Source: JACMNW01 sp963708425
GTDB lineage: Bacteria; Pseudomonadota; Alphaproteobacteria; Rhodobacterales; Rhodobacteraceae
Length of the DNA: 64,000 bases
Direction of reading: 5' to 3'
Assembly (NCBI GenBank): GCA_963708425.1
Contig: OY970206.1
Coordinates: 310,001-374,000, forward strand
Both the position numbers and the translations under genes were made by a program. Each line of letters starts with the position of its first letter. Position 1 is the stretch's first letter. The notes beneath the pieces are model-generated. The model was not told the origin of the DNA and searched no databases. It saw only the letters and a list, made by a program, of their open reading frames with translations. This document shows, one piece after another, positions 43,918 through 52,936 of the stretch.

Positions 43918-46596
43918 CTACCGCTCCAGCCGCAACGGCAATGTCACCCGGAACGCGGCCCCGCCCTGCCCCGGCAAATAGCCAATACTGCCGCCCAAAT
44001 TCGCCATCACCTCGCGACAAATCGCCAGCCCGAGGCCCGCACCCCCGGCCCGCGTCTGGTCGGTCAGCCGCGCGAATTTCTCGAATATCAGCGCCTGACT
44101 GGCCTTCGGAATGCCGGTGCCGTTGTCGATGAAATCCACCATCACGCGGCCCCCCTTCTGGCGCACCGCAATGCGCAGCCGTGGTTCTGCCGCATCGCAA
44201 TACTTGCGCGCGTTCGATATCAGGTTGATGAACACCTGCACCAATCGGTCGGCATCGGTGCGCAAGAACAAATCCTCTGCCACCTCGTTCCGGTCCACCA
44301 CAAACGCCCGCTCCGGCTGCGTATTTCCCGCCGCAACCAGCGCCCGGTCGATCATCTGATGCAGGTTCGCCAGCGCCAGATCCAACTGTACAGACCCGTT
44401 TTCCAGCACGCTCAAGTCCAGCAGATCATCCAGCAACCGCGTCAGCCTGATCGCCTCGGTGTTGATAATCGCGGCCTGCGCGTTGACAGTCGTCGTCGGC
44501 GCATCCCCCTCCATCAACAGTTCCGAAAACGCCCGGATCGACGTCATCGGTGTGCGCAATTCATGGCTAATCTGGCTCAGAAACGCATCCTTCTGCACTG
44601 ACAGTTGCGTCAGCTTTTCATTCGCCTCGCGCAAAGCCCCGGCAGTGCGCGACAGCTCGATCTGCTGCGCCTCCAGCCGCCCGGAATATTCCATGATCTG
44701 CGCGGTTTCATTCGCCACCGCCATCAGGTCTTCCACTGAAACCCGGTCGCGCCCGACCAGCTCGCTGATCATCGCATGCGCCGTCGCCGCCCCCACAGAC
44801 CCCGCCAATCGCCGCTCCAACCGCTCGACAAATTCAGGCGAGGCATCCGGCAAGTACCCCGCCTTGCCCTGCGCTTTCGCCTCAACGGCAAACAGCCCCA
44901 GCGCCTCGTCTTCCCCCAAAATCCGCTGCGTCATCACCAGCAGCGCCTCGGGTTCCGCACGCCCCCGCGTCCACGGGCGTGGCCCCGGACTTCCATCCTC
45001 GAACACGTTGACAAACGCCGCCCCTTGCAACCGCTCCATCGGCCCCGGAAACGTCAATAGCGACCCCGCGATGAACGCCGTCGTGTTCAGCAATAAAGAC
45101 CAGAACACCGCGTGCAGCAGCGGGTCCATGCCTTCGACCCCAAACAAGGCCTGTGGGCGCAACCAGCCAATCCCGAACGGCCCTTCGGCGAACACCTGCG
45201 CCGACAGCACGCCATCCTGCCCGAAAGACGGCAAGAACATCGTATAGGCCCAGGTTACGAACCCAATGCTAAGCCCCGCCGCCGCCCCAACCCCCGTTGC
45301 CCCACGCCAAAACACCCCACCCAACATCGCAGGCAAGACCTGTGCCGCCCCGGCGAACGAGATCAACCCAATCGCCGCCAGTGCCGCCGACCCACCCGAC
45401 AGCCGAAAATAGCCATAGCCAAGCGCCAACACTGCCGCGATCGACAGTCTGCGCGCCAGCAGCACGATCCGCCGCAAATCACCCGACACTGCCGTTTGCG
45501 GCCGAAGCCGCAGCCACAGTGGCATCACAATATGGTTCGAAACCATGGTCGACAGCGCAATCGCCTCGACAATCACCATCGAGGTGGCGCTGGAAAACCC
45601 GCCCAGAAACGCTAGCATCGCCAGCCCGCCCTGCCCGGCAGACAGCGGCAGCGTCAACACGAACATATCGGGGTTCGAACCCGCAGGCAGCCGCTCCAAG
45701 CCCATCACCGCTATCGGCACAATGAACAGGCTCATCAAGAACAGATACAGCGGAAACGCCCAGCTTGCCCGCGCCAGATGCCGCTCGTCGCCGTCTTCCA
45801 CCACCAGCACCTGAAACATACGTGGCAGGCATATCACCGCAGCACCGGCCAGAAAGATCAGGCCGAACCAGCGCCCCGGCTGCAAATTCCAATCCGAAAT
45901 CGGCGAGGCATCAATCCGCGCCACAATATCGGCAGGCCCGCCCGCCATGCCCCACACCACGAATATGCCCACCGCCAGCAGCGCCACCAGCTTCACCACC
46001 GCCTCAACTGCAATCGCTGTCACCACGCCGTGATGCTGCTCTTTCGCGTCCAGGTTCCGGGTGCCAAACAGCACGGTAAACAGCGCCAGCCCCACCGCCA
46101 CCCAAATCGCGGTGGCGTTCCTGTCCGGCAATGCCCACCCCTCAGGCGTGTCCGACGCGAACACCCCGAACGACAGCGTCACCGATTGCAATTGCAGCGC
46201 GATATACGGCGTGGCGGCAACCACCGCCATCACCGTCACCATCACCCCAAGCAAATTCGACTTGCCATAGCGCGATGAAATCAAATCGCCGATCGACGTC
46301 ACCCGATGCTGCCGCCCGATCCTAACCAACTTGCGAAGCACCCACCACCAGCCAATGAACACCAGCGTTGGCCCAAGGTAGATGGTCAAAAACTCCAGAC
46401 CCGACCGCGCGGCATAGCCGACAGCACCGTAAAACGTCCACGCCGTGCAATAAATCGACAAAGACAGCGTATAAACCAGCGGCGACCGTAACCAGGCAAC
46501 CCGCCCCCGCGCGGCCCGGCGTTCCACCAGATAAGCCACCAGAAACAGGAAGAACACATAGGTAAAGCAGCTAAGAACCAGAACGTTGAACGGCAT
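43918..46596 (-). CDS. CbrA-like sensor histidine kinase with sodium/solute symporter domain
   Basis: 892 residues from the ATG at 46596. N-terminal about 520 residues form a sodium:solute-symporter-like domain with some 13 membrane helices (YCTAWTFYGAVGYAARSGLEF, GDLISSRYGKSN, ATSMVIVEAIALSTMVSNH). After a linker come HisKA SQISHELRTPMTSIRAFSELL, N-box NLISNARKYC, DNGTGIP and GAGLGLAICREVM. Architecture as in CbrA, where nutrient transport or binding is linked to kinase output. It overlaps no gene, but its start is one base after the stop of the small membrane gene. Confidence 0.92.
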   Translation of the reverse strand: MPFNVLVLSCFTYVFFLFLVAYLVERRAARGRVAWLRSPLVYTLSLSIYCTAWTFYGAVGYAARSGLEFLTIYLGPTLVFIGWWWVLRKLVRIGRQHRVTSIGDLISSRYGKSNLLGVMVTVMAVVAATPYIALQLQSVTLSFGVFASDTPEGWALPDRNATAIWVAVGLALFTVLFGTRNLDAKEQHHGVVTAIAVEAVVKLVALLAVGIFVVWGMAGGPADIVARIDASPISDWNLQPGRWFGLIFLAGAAVICLPRMFQVLVVEDGDERHLARASWAFPLYLFLMSLFIVPIAVMGLERLPAGSNPDMFVLTLPLSAGQGGLAMLAFLGGFSSATSMVIVEAIALSTMVSNHIVMPLWLRLRPQTAVSGDLRRIVLLARRLSIAAVLALGYGYFRLSGGSAALAAIGLISFAGAAQVLPAMLGGVFWRGATGVGAAAGLSIGFVTWAYTMFLPSFGQDGVLSAQVFAEGPFGIGWLRPQALFGVEGMDPLLHAVFWSLLLNTTAFIAGSLLTFPGPMERLQGAAFVNVFEDGSPGPRPWTRGRAEPEALLVMTQRILGEDEALGLFAVEAKAQGKAGYLPDASPEFVERLERRLAGSVGAATAHAMISELVGRDRVSVEDLMAVANETAQIMEYSGRLEAQQIELSRTAGALREANEKLTQLSVQKDAFLSQISHELRTPMTSIRAFSELLMEGDAPTTTVNAQAAIINTEAIRLTRLLDDLLDLSVLENGSVQLDLALANLHQMIDRALVAAGNTQPERAFVVDRNEVAEDLFLRTDADRLVQVFINLISNARKYCDAAEPRLRIAVRQKGGRVMVDFIDNGTGIPKASQALIFEKFARLTDQTRAGGAGLGLAICREVMANLGGSIGYLPGQGGAAFRVTLPLRLER

Positions 46597-46597
46597 C

Positions 46598-46900
46598 TCA
46601 GACGTCGCCCTTCGTGTCGGCTGCGGCCTCGTCGTCGCCCGAAACCGCATCCGCCTCATCCGCCGCATCGGCAAGACCGGGGGCCAGCCACGCCGCCACA
46701 ACAACCAGCACGGCCCAGACCACAAACAGATAAATCCCATCCGGGGCAGTGTCGCGCGCCGCTGTCTCGGCAGGAGCCCACAGAATGGGCAATAGCAATA
46801 GCAGCCCGCCGAACACCGGCAACAACCGCGCCGCATCAATCAACCGCCGCCTGCGGTAACCGGGCCGTGGCAGAAACAAGGGCGGGCGTGGTTTTCTCAT
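46598..46900 (-). CDS. Small membrane protein in the kinase operon
   Basis: 100 residues. Basic N-terminus (MRKPRPPLFLPRPGYRRRR), two hydrophobic helices (about 24-42 and 57-75) and an acidic tail with many Asp/Glu/Ala. It overlaps the response-regulator stop by four bases (ATGA) and ends one base before the kinase start, so it is coupled to both. Family not recognised; it may help kinase assembly or signal relay. Confidence 0.8.
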   Translation of the reverse strand: MRKPRPPLFLPRPGYRRRRLIDAARLLPVFGGLLLLLPILWAPAETAARDTAPDGIYLFVVWAVLVVVAAWLAPGLADAADEADAVSGDDEAAADTKGDV

Positions 46901-47265
46901 AACCCGACCAACGCCCGCGCTTGCGCCACGATCTCGGCATTGGCAAACGGCTTGGTGATAAACAAACTGACCCCCGCCCGCACCGCCGCCTCGCGGTCGC
47001 GCGCCAGCCCCTTCGCCGTCAGCATCATCACCGGCAACGCTTGCGTCGCCGCATCCGCCCGCAAGGCCGTCAAAATCTCCAGCCCGCTCATCCCCGGCAA
47101 CATCAGATCAAGGATCACCAGATCGGGCTGCAGCCGCGCCACCTCGGCCAGTGCCGCCGCCCCATCGCCCAGCACAGACACCTGCCACCCATCGCGGGTC
47201 AGCACGAACCGGATCGCCTCTGCGATATTGGGCTCATCTTCAATCAGCAGAACACTTTGCCCCAT
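46897..47265 (-). CDS. Single-domain response regulator
   Basis: 122 residues from the ATG at 47265, preceded by AAGGGGGGCG; the frame extends to 47397. CheY-like receiver only: acidic pocket in LLIEDEPNI, phospho-acceptor Asp in LVILDLMLPGMSG, Thr in MLTAKG and Lys in ITKPF. There is no output domain, so it works by protein-protein contact or phosphorelay. It is probably the partner of the CbrA-like kinase in the same operon. Confidence 0.93.
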   Translation of the reverse strand: MGQSVLLIEDEPNIAEAIRFVLTRDGWQVSVLGDGAAALAEVARLQPDLVILDLMLPGMSGLEILTALRADAATQALPVMMLTAKGLARDREAAVRAGVSLFITKPFANAEIVAQARALVGL

Positions 47266-47336
47266 CACGCCCCCCTTAACGCATCGAACTATCGGGCCAA
47301 AACAGCACCCTGTCAAAAGCCCATTCGCCCCCAGCC

Positions 47337-48626
47337 TCACACACTCTCCGACAAGATCGACGGCTCGCGCCGCGCCGCACAGCCCGCCCGCGAACAAATC
47401 CGGCAGCTAGACCCGATACCAAGCGCCGCCCCCTCGCCGCCGGTTGCAGGCCAGATCAACATCGCCGCCTCGCGCAACTCAATCCCGCCAAAGCCGCCAA
47501 CAAGGCTAACCTGGCAAAACGCCCGCACCTCAAAGCGTTGCGGCAGTCGTCCCGCTGTTTCCACTACCGCCGCCACCGCCGACATCGGTCGCGACAACGC
47601 CGTGTAAACCGGCCACAACGGGCACGCCGCCCCAAACCGAGGCAGCGCAAAGCCCTCAATCGCCTTGCGGAACACCATCGTCCCCGACCCGTCACAAATC
47701 ACCAGACCAAAGCGCGATCCGGGCAGCACCGCCAACCTGCGAAACACTGGCAACATGCCCACGCCAAACCGCTGCGCCAACAGCGCCGGGTCCGGCCCCA
47801 ATTCCGCCACTGCCGCCCGAAACGCCGCCAACGGCAACGCCGCCGAATCCTGCCGCGCCTGCGCCACCCAAGACCGCGCCAACACCCGCGCCGCCGCAGA
47901 CGCCAGCGCCAAAATCTCGCCTTCCAACGCCTGCGCGTCTCCCTCCTCCACCTGCTCCAGATGCCAACCCTGCCCCGCCAACCACGCCTCGAGTTCTTCC
48001 TGCGGTGACGCGATCCCTTCCACCGGCTCGCCAGATCGATCAAGATAGCTCACCAGCGCCTGCGCCCCCGCCGCCAGCCGTTCCGCATCACTGTGCAAAT
48101 TGGCATGAAACCGCGCCCGCCACTCGGCATCAATATCCTCGGTTTCCGCCAAAATCCCGGCAGTAGACCGCACCGAGCTTAACGCCGACAACACATCATG
48201 CAGCGTTGCTGACAGATGCGGATCATGCGTCATCCGGTCGTTCAACGCCTCAACCGCCCGCTCCAATTGCGCCGCCCGCCGATGCTGCGCCGCCAGCAAC
48301 GCAGCCCACCCTGGAAACCGGCCTACAAACTCCTCCGTCCGGTCCAGTTCTGCCACATTGCCCGACACCCCCGCCGCCACCGCCGCCCGCAAGTCCTCGA
48401 TCAACCCGGCTTCCGCCCCGGCCTCCAACAACTCTGCCTCAAGCCCCAAAGCCTGCGCCAATCGCGCCAAAACCACGCCACCGACCCGCCGACGATTATG
48501 TTCGATCAAGTTCAAATACGATGCCGATATTCCCGCCCGTAGCGCCACATCCGCCTGACGCAATCCCTGCACCAGCCGCTGCTCGCGTATTCGACTGCCC
48601 GTCAAGGCCGTGCCCGGCATCGCCAC
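47337..48626 (-). CDS. XRE-family regulator of the ScfR/DUF2083 type (short-chain fatty-acid regulator)
   Basis: 429 residues (427 if started at the ATG at 48620). HTH_3 domain at about 10-65: IREQRLVQGLRQADVALRAGISASYLNLIEHNRRRVGG. A long middle part without the IrrE metal motif, then the DUF2083 region with FGAACPLWP and a cysteine-rich tail GIGSSCRICSRAGCAARREPSIL. Relatives such as PrpR, MccR and RamB respond to acyl-CoAs and control propionate, glyoxylate or acetate use. It lies 71 bases upstream of the response regulator on the same strand, so the regulator and kinase operon may be linked. Confidence 0.9.
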   Translation of the reverse strand: MAMPGTALTGSRIREQRLVQGLRQADVALRAGISASYLNLIEHNRRRVGGVVLARLAQALGLEAELLEAGAEAGLIEDLRAAVAAGVSGNVAELDRTEEFVGRFPGWAALLAAQHRRAAQLERAVEALNDRMTHDPHLSATLHDVLSALSSVRSTAGILAETEDIDAEWRARFHANLHSDAERLAAGAQALVSYLDRSGEPVEGIASPQEELEAWLAGQGWHLEQVEEGDAQALEGEILALASAAARVLARSWVAQARQDSAALPLAAFRAAVAELGPDPALLAQRFGVGMLPVFRRLAVLPGSRFGLVICDGSGTMVFRKAIEGFALPRFGAACPLWPVYTALSRPMSAVAAVVETAGRLPQRFEVRAFCQVSLVGGFGGIELREAAMLIWPATGGEGAALGIGSSCRICSRAGCAARREPSILSESV

Positions 48627-48704
48627 CCCCCACCTAGTGTGAAGAAATTGACAGAAACCCCATCACTTTACAAACCCTGAAAACCGATACAACTTCGCAG
48701 ACTG

Positions 48705-48770
48705 CAAAAATATCCTCGGGGGGAAAGCCCGCACCGGGCTTGGGGGGCAGACGCCCCCTCTTTTTCTCCC
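48705..48770. terminator. Terminator-like hairpins with AAATATCC-type motif
   Basis: GGGGGCAGACGCCCCC (about 48743-48758), followed by TCTTTTTC, is a rho-independent-like stem on the plus strand. A second stem, AAGCCCG/CGGGCTT, lies at 48724-48741. AAAAATATCCTCGGGGG precedes them (48706-48722). The element is in the 203-base gap downstream of the binding-protein gene, which it may terminate. Confidence 0.6.
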
Positions 48771-48829
48771 CGGAACGCAAAAGGCGCGCCAGTTTCCCAG
48801 CGCGCCCGTCACCCTCAAACCGCCACGCC

Positions 48830-49813
48830 TTACTGCAGCGCGAGGTCCGTAATCACAGATGTCCAAGCCCCTTCCGGCGCCTTGGTGATCACCGGATCAG
48901 ATCCGCCCGCCATCAACGTCGCCACAGTCTTTTCCGCCGCCGCCACGTCCAGCGCACCGTTTGATCCCGCCGTCAGCTTCGCCACTTCGCCCATCATCCG
49001 CTTCTGATGCTGCTCGGTCTGCGCGCCGGTTTCGTCGTTCTCCAGCACGATCATCGCCGCTTCATCGGCATTCGCCTCGGCGTATTTCCAGCCCTTCATC
49101 GAGGCCCGCACAAACCGCACCATCCTGTCCTGGAACGCCGGGTCGGCCAGCTTGTCTTCCATCACGTAAAGCCCGTCTTCCAACGTCGCCACGCCCATGT
49201 CCTGATACTTGAACGTCACCAACTGCTCGGGCGTGATCCCGGCATCAATCACCTGCCAGTATTCGTTGTAAGTCATCGTCGAAATGCACGCCGCCTGCTT
49301 TTGCAGCAGCGGATCAACGTTGAAGCCTTGCTTCAACACTGTCACGCCACCTGCCGAGCCATCCGTTGCCAGCCCAAGCTGCGACATCCACGACAGGAAC
49401 GGATATTCATTGCCAAAGAACCAAACGCCCAGCGTCTTGTCCGCGAAATCAGTCGGCGCTTTGATCCCCGTCTCGGCCAAACAGGTCAGCATCATGCCCG
49501 AACTTGCAAATGGCTGCGCAATATTCACCAGCGCCAGCCCCTTTTCGCGCGCAGCCAGTGCTGACGGCATCCAGTCGATCACCACATCCGCACCACCCCC
49601 AGCAATCACTTGGGTTGGCGCAATATCAGGGCCGCCCGGCTTGATGGTAACATTCAAGCCCTCTTCTTCATAAAAGCCTTTGGCCTGCGCCACGTAATAT
49701 CCCGCAAACTGCGCCTGCGTGACCCACTTTAGCTGCAGCGTCACATCATCCGCCGCCTGTGCGCCGCCTGCCAGCATGCTCGCCAGAAATGCCCCGGTCA
49801 GTAACTTTTTCAT
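48830..49813 (-). CDS. NMT1/THI5-type ABC transporter substrate-binding protein
   Basis: 327 residues from the ATG at 49813 (MKKLLTGAFLASMLAGGAQA, signal peptide cut near residue 20). Mature part: DVTLQLKWVTQAQFAGYYVAQAKGFYEEEGLNVTIKPGG, PTQVIAGGGADVVIDWMPSALAAREKG, and CISTMTYNEYWQVIDAGI. These are NMT1/THI5-like features of ThiY-type proteins that bind pyrimidine-like compounds. Last gene of the operon that contains dihydropyrimidinase, so uracil, thymine or a dihydropyrimidine is a reasonable ligand (inference). Confidence 0.92.
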   Translation of the reverse strand: MKKLLTGAFLASMLAGGAQAADDVTLQLKWVTQAQFAGYYVAQAKGFYEEEGLNVTIKPGGPDIAPTQVIAGGGADVVIDWMPSALAAREKGLALVNIAQPFASSGMMLTCLAETGIKAPTDFADKTLGVWFFGNEYPFLSWMSQLGLATDGSAGGVTVLKQGFNVDPLLQKQAACISTMTYNEYWQVIDAGITPEQLVTFKYQDMGVATLEDGLYVMEDKLADPAFQDRMVRFVRASMKGWKYAEANADEAAMIVLENDETGAQTEQHQKRMMGEVAKLTAGSNGALDVAAAEKTVATLMAGGSDPVITKAPEGAWTSVITDLALQ

Positions 49814-49858
49814 CGCAAACTCTCCCATGTTATGAGGCCACGTTTCCGGCCCCTATCG

Positions 49859-50704
49859 TTAGTGTCGTTGTGACGGATGCCAAAATGTCACCCGCCGTTC
49901 TATCAACGTAACCAGCCCATAAAAGGCCGATCCCGCCAAAGCCGCAACTGCAATCTCGGCCCAAACCATATCAAGGCCAAGCCGCCCCACCTCGGTCGAG
50001 ATGCGAAACCCCATGCCCCGCGTCGGACTGCCGAAAAATTCAGCAACAATCGCCCCGATCAACGCCAGCGTCGAGGCTATCTTCAAGCCATTAAAGACAA
50101 ACGGCATCGCCGCTGGCAGTCGCAACTTGAACAACGTCTGCCAATAAGACCCGCCCCAAGTCGCCATCAAATCTCGTTGCATCCGGTCTGATGCCGCCAA
50201 GCCCGCCACCATGTTCACCAGCACCGGAAAGAACACCATCACCACAACAACCGCCGCCTTCGATTGCCAGTCAAACCCGAACCACATCACCATGATCGGC
50301 GCGATGCCGACAATCGGCAAAGCGGCTACAAAATTCCCCACTGGCAGCAGGCCCCGCGTCAGAAACGGTGACCGATCAATCAGTATCGCCACCACAAACG
50401 CCGCCGCTGCCCCAATCACAAACCCGCTGAGCGCCCCCTTCAAAACCGTCTGCACCGCATCTTCCCACAAGATCGGCAGGCTACCGATGATCTTCGTCCA
50501 GATCATTGACGGCGGCGGCAAGATCACCGGCGACACCCCCAAGCCGCGCACCAGAAACTCCCACACCACCAGCACTGTCACCCCAAACACAGCCGGAACA
50601 ACCATCCGCCCAGCGCGGGTATTCACCAGATCAGACCGCGCCAGCCGCACATTCAACGCCCAAGCCAAAGCCCAGACCACCAGCGCACCAATAACCCAGC
50701 TCAT
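49859..50704 (-). CDS. ABC transporter permease (SsuC/TauC/ThiX type)
   Basis: 281 residues from the ATG at 50704. About six membrane helices; EAA-type loop DLMATWGGSYWQTLFKLRLPAAMPFVFNGLKIA. Overlaps the upstream permease gene by four bases (ATGA). With the second permease, the ATPase and the binding protein, it makes a heterodimeric importer. Confidence 0.92.
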   Translation of the reverse strand: MSWVIGALVVWALAWALNVRLARSDLVNTRAGRMVVPAVFGVTVLVVWEFLVRGLGVSPVILPPPSMIWTKIIGSLPILWEDAVQTVLKGALSGFVIGAAAAFVVAILIDRSPFLTRGLLPVGNFVAALPIVGIAPIMVMWFGFDWQSKAAVVVVMVFFPVLVNMVAGLAASDRMQRDLMATWGGSYWQTLFKLRLPAAMPFVFNGLKIASTLALIGAIVAEFFGSPTRGMGFRISTEVGRLGLDMVWAEIAVAALAGSAFYGLVTLIERRVTFWHPSQRH

Positions 50705-51567
50705 TCCTGCCCCCCCATCCGCCGCTGCGCCAACCCCTGCACCGCCCCGACGATCAAGATCAACGCCCCCGCCAACAGCGCCGCCGCCACCAGCGCCGAC
50801 CACATGATCAACGGCTCGCCAAACTGGCTGCCAATCAACATCCGCGCACCAAGCCCCTCAATCGCGCCAGTCGGCAATTCGCCCACAATCGCCCCCACCA
50901 AAGCCGCCGCAATCGCCACTTTGAGCGAGGCAAAAAAGTACGGGCTAGACGCCGGCAGCCGCAGCTTCCAAAACGCCTGCCCCCCGCTCGCCCCATAGGT
51001 CTGCAACAAATCCAACTGCATCGCATCCGGGCTGCGCAACCCCTTCACCATGCCCACCAGCACCGGAAAGAAACTAAGGTAGGCCGAGATTACGCCCTTC
51101 GGGATCAACCGCTCCTCAATCCCCATCGAGTTTGAAACCACCACAATCATCGGTGCCAGTGCCACAATCGGAATGGTCTGGCTGATGATCGCCCAGGGCA
51201 TCACGCTCAGATCCATCGCCCGCGACTGCACAATCGCCACCGCCAAACCGACCCCCAGCACAATCCCCAACCCAAAGCCCAGCAACGTCGCCTGCAACGT
51301 CACATAGCCATGGTAAACCAAACTGCGCTTCGACGTCACCGCCTGCCCCGCCACCCCTTCCCACAACTCCGCCACCACCTGATGCGGCGCTGGCAACACA
51401 GGCCGCGCCTGAACCATCGTCAACGGCACGATCTGCGCAAAACTAACGGTCGTCCCCGCCCGCTCCGCCTGATCCCGCTCCCACTGCGCATTCATCAGGA
51501 CTGCGCCCGTATACCAGAGGCACAGGATCAGGCCGATCACGGTCAGGACAGGGGCAAGATTTTTCAT
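50701..51567 (-). CDS. ABC transporter permease (SsuC/TauC/ThiX type)
   Basis: 288 residues from the ATG at 51567 (MKNLAPVLTVIGLILCLWYTG). About six membrane helices and EAA-type loop LDLLQTYGASGGQAFWKLRLPASSPYFFASLKVA. The frame is open upstream into the repeat region but without homology. Paralogue of the neighbouring permease, with which it overlaps by four bases. Confidence 0.92.
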   Translation of the reverse strand: MKNLAPVLTVIGLILCLWYTGAVLMNAQWERDQAERAGTTVSFAQIVPLTMVQARPVLPAPHQVVAELWEGVAGQAVTSKRSLVYHGYVTLQATLLGFGLGIVLGVGLAVAIVQSRAMDLSVMPWAIISQTIPIVALAPMIVVVSNSMGIEERLIPKGVISAYLSFFPVLVGMVKGLRSPDAMQLDLLQTYGASGGQAFWKLRLPASSPYFFASLKVAIAAALVGAIVGELPTGAIEGLGARMLIGSQFGEPLIMWSALVAAALLAGALILIVGAVQGLAQRRMGGQE

Positions 51568-51584
51568 ACCCACTTCGCCCCCAC

Positions 51585-51700
51585 CCCATCCCTCCCCCAC
51601 GAGGGGGGGAGGGAGCCGCCTCGGCCCCAAACGCCGATTTTGCCAAAAAGGCACTTCCCTCCCCCCGAATGGGGGAGGGTCAGGAAGAGGGGGTACCAGC
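51585..51700. repeat. Pair of GC-rich hairpin repeats, copies 2 and 3
   Basis: Copy 2 has TCCCTCCCCCAC...GGGGGGAGGGA (51589-51614). Its reverse complement carries the same TGGGGTGGGGG flank as the copy at 20305. Copy 3 is CCCTCCCCCC/GGGGGAGGG at 51657-51679. The two stand about 40 bases apart in inverted orientation between the SMR-like gene and the first permease gene. Confidence 0.7.
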
Positions 51701-51712
51701 AGAAATAGCCGC

Positions 51713-52048
51713 TCACCCCCGCCCTCCCTGCGGCCAGGCGATCATCGCCACCGCCACCACACCCAACGCCATGCCCGCCATCTGCAACCCCGAGGGCCGC
51801 TCGCCAAACACCACGACCGCCATCAGCGTGATCGCCAGCAGTTGGAACACAGCCGACACCGATATCGCCAACCCCAAGCCGCTCGTTTTCATCACCTGCA
51901 CCATCAGCGTATTGCCAACGCAAAACAGCGCCAACGCCGTCGTCAGGGTCAGCCACCCACCCTGCACGGCATAGGTTTTCAGCACGCCATTGGCCCCGAC
52001 GAAAACCGCCGTCGCTGCCACCAGCCACAGCATCCCCACCCCGCTCAT
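51713..52048 (-). CDS. Small four-helix DMT-type transporter (SMR/EamA half-size)
   Basis: 111 residues from the ATG at 52048 (MSGVGMLWLVAATAVFVGANGVLKTYA). Four hydrophobic helices fill the chain; GERPSGLQMAGMALGVVAVAMIAWPQ at the end fits the EamA/SMR superfamily. The substrate is unclear. It stands between the ABC ATPase and permease genes of the pyrimidine operon, so it may export or import a pathway compound. Confidence 0.8.
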   Translation of the reverse strand: MSGVGMLWLVAATAVFVGANGVLKTYAVQGGWLTLTTALALFCVGNTLMVQVMKTSGLGLAISVSAVFQLLAITLMAVVVFGERPSGLQMAGMALGVVAVAMIAWPQGGRG

Positions 52049-52135
52049 TGGCAAATCCCCACATTTCCGCAGCACACAAACGTCTGCACGGATGTCATAC
52101 CGGGGGTGTACAGCAAGCAGACCGCCGAAAAGCCC

Positions 52136-52936
52136 CTAAACCTCATCGCTATGCCCCGCCCGCAACCCGTCGCGCACGCGGTGCGCAATCTCGATAAATG
52201 CCCGGCTGTCGCGAATGTCCAAGGGGCGTTCGCGCGGCAACGGGCTGTCAATGATATCTGTAATCCGCCCCGGCCGGGGCGACATCACCACGATCTTCGT
52301 GCTTAAATACACCGCCTCCGGTATCGAATGCGTCACAAACGCAATCGTCTTTCCGGTCCGCGCCCACAGCTTCAGCAATTCCTCATTCAGATGGTCGCGC
52401 ACAATTTCATCCAGCGCGCCGAACGGCTCATCCATCAGCAAAATATCCGCATCAAACGCCAGCGCGCGGGCAATCGAGGCCCGCTGCTGCATCCCCCCCG
52501 ACAACTGCCACGGAAACTTGCGCCCAAACCCACCCAGTTCCACAAGGTCCAGAACGCGGCCCACCCTTTCCTCCTGCTCAACCTTGGAAAACCCCATGAT
52601 TTCAAGCGGCAGCTTGATATTCCCACTGATGGTACGCCACGGATACAACCCCGCCGCCTGAAACACATACCCATAAGCCCGCGCCCGCCGCGCCGCATCC
52701 GGCGTCATGCCATTCACCGTCAACGTGCCGCCCGTCGGAGTTTCCAACGCCGCAATCGCCCGCAGGAACGTGGTCTTGCCGCAACCACTCGGCCCGATGA
52801 AGCTGACAAACTCCCCGCAGTTGATCGTCAGGTTCACGTCTTTGAGCGCGTGCACCGGCCCATCCCCGGTCTGGAACACAAGGTTCAGATCGCGGGCTTC
52901 GATAACGGGGGCAGAGGTGTTGAGGGTATCTTTCAT
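52136..52936 (-). CDS. ABC transporter ATP-binding protein (SsuB/TauB/ThiZ type)
   Basis: 266 residues. Walker A GPSGCGKTTFLRAIAAL, Q-loop VFQAAGLYPWRTISGN, signature LSGGMQQRASIARAL, Walker B DILLMDEPFGALDE and switch VTHSIPEAVYLSTKIVVMSPRPGRI. Typical of importers of sulfonates, nitrate and pyrimidines. Its ATG overlaps the stop of the upstream hypothetical gene (ATGA). Confidence 0.94.
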   Translation of the reverse strand: MKDTLNTSAPVIEARDLNLVFQTGDGPVHALKDVNLTINCGEFVSFIGPSGCGKTTFLRAIAALETPTGGTLTVNGMTPDAARRARAYGYVFQAAGLYPWRTISGNIKLPLEIMGFSKVEQEERVGRVLDLVELGGFGRKFPWQLSGGMQQRASIARALAFDADILLMDEPFGALDEIVRDHLNEELLKLWARTGKTIAFVTHSIPEAVYLSTKIVVMSPRPGRITDIIDSPLPRERPLDIRDSRAFIEIAHRVRDGLRAGHSDEV

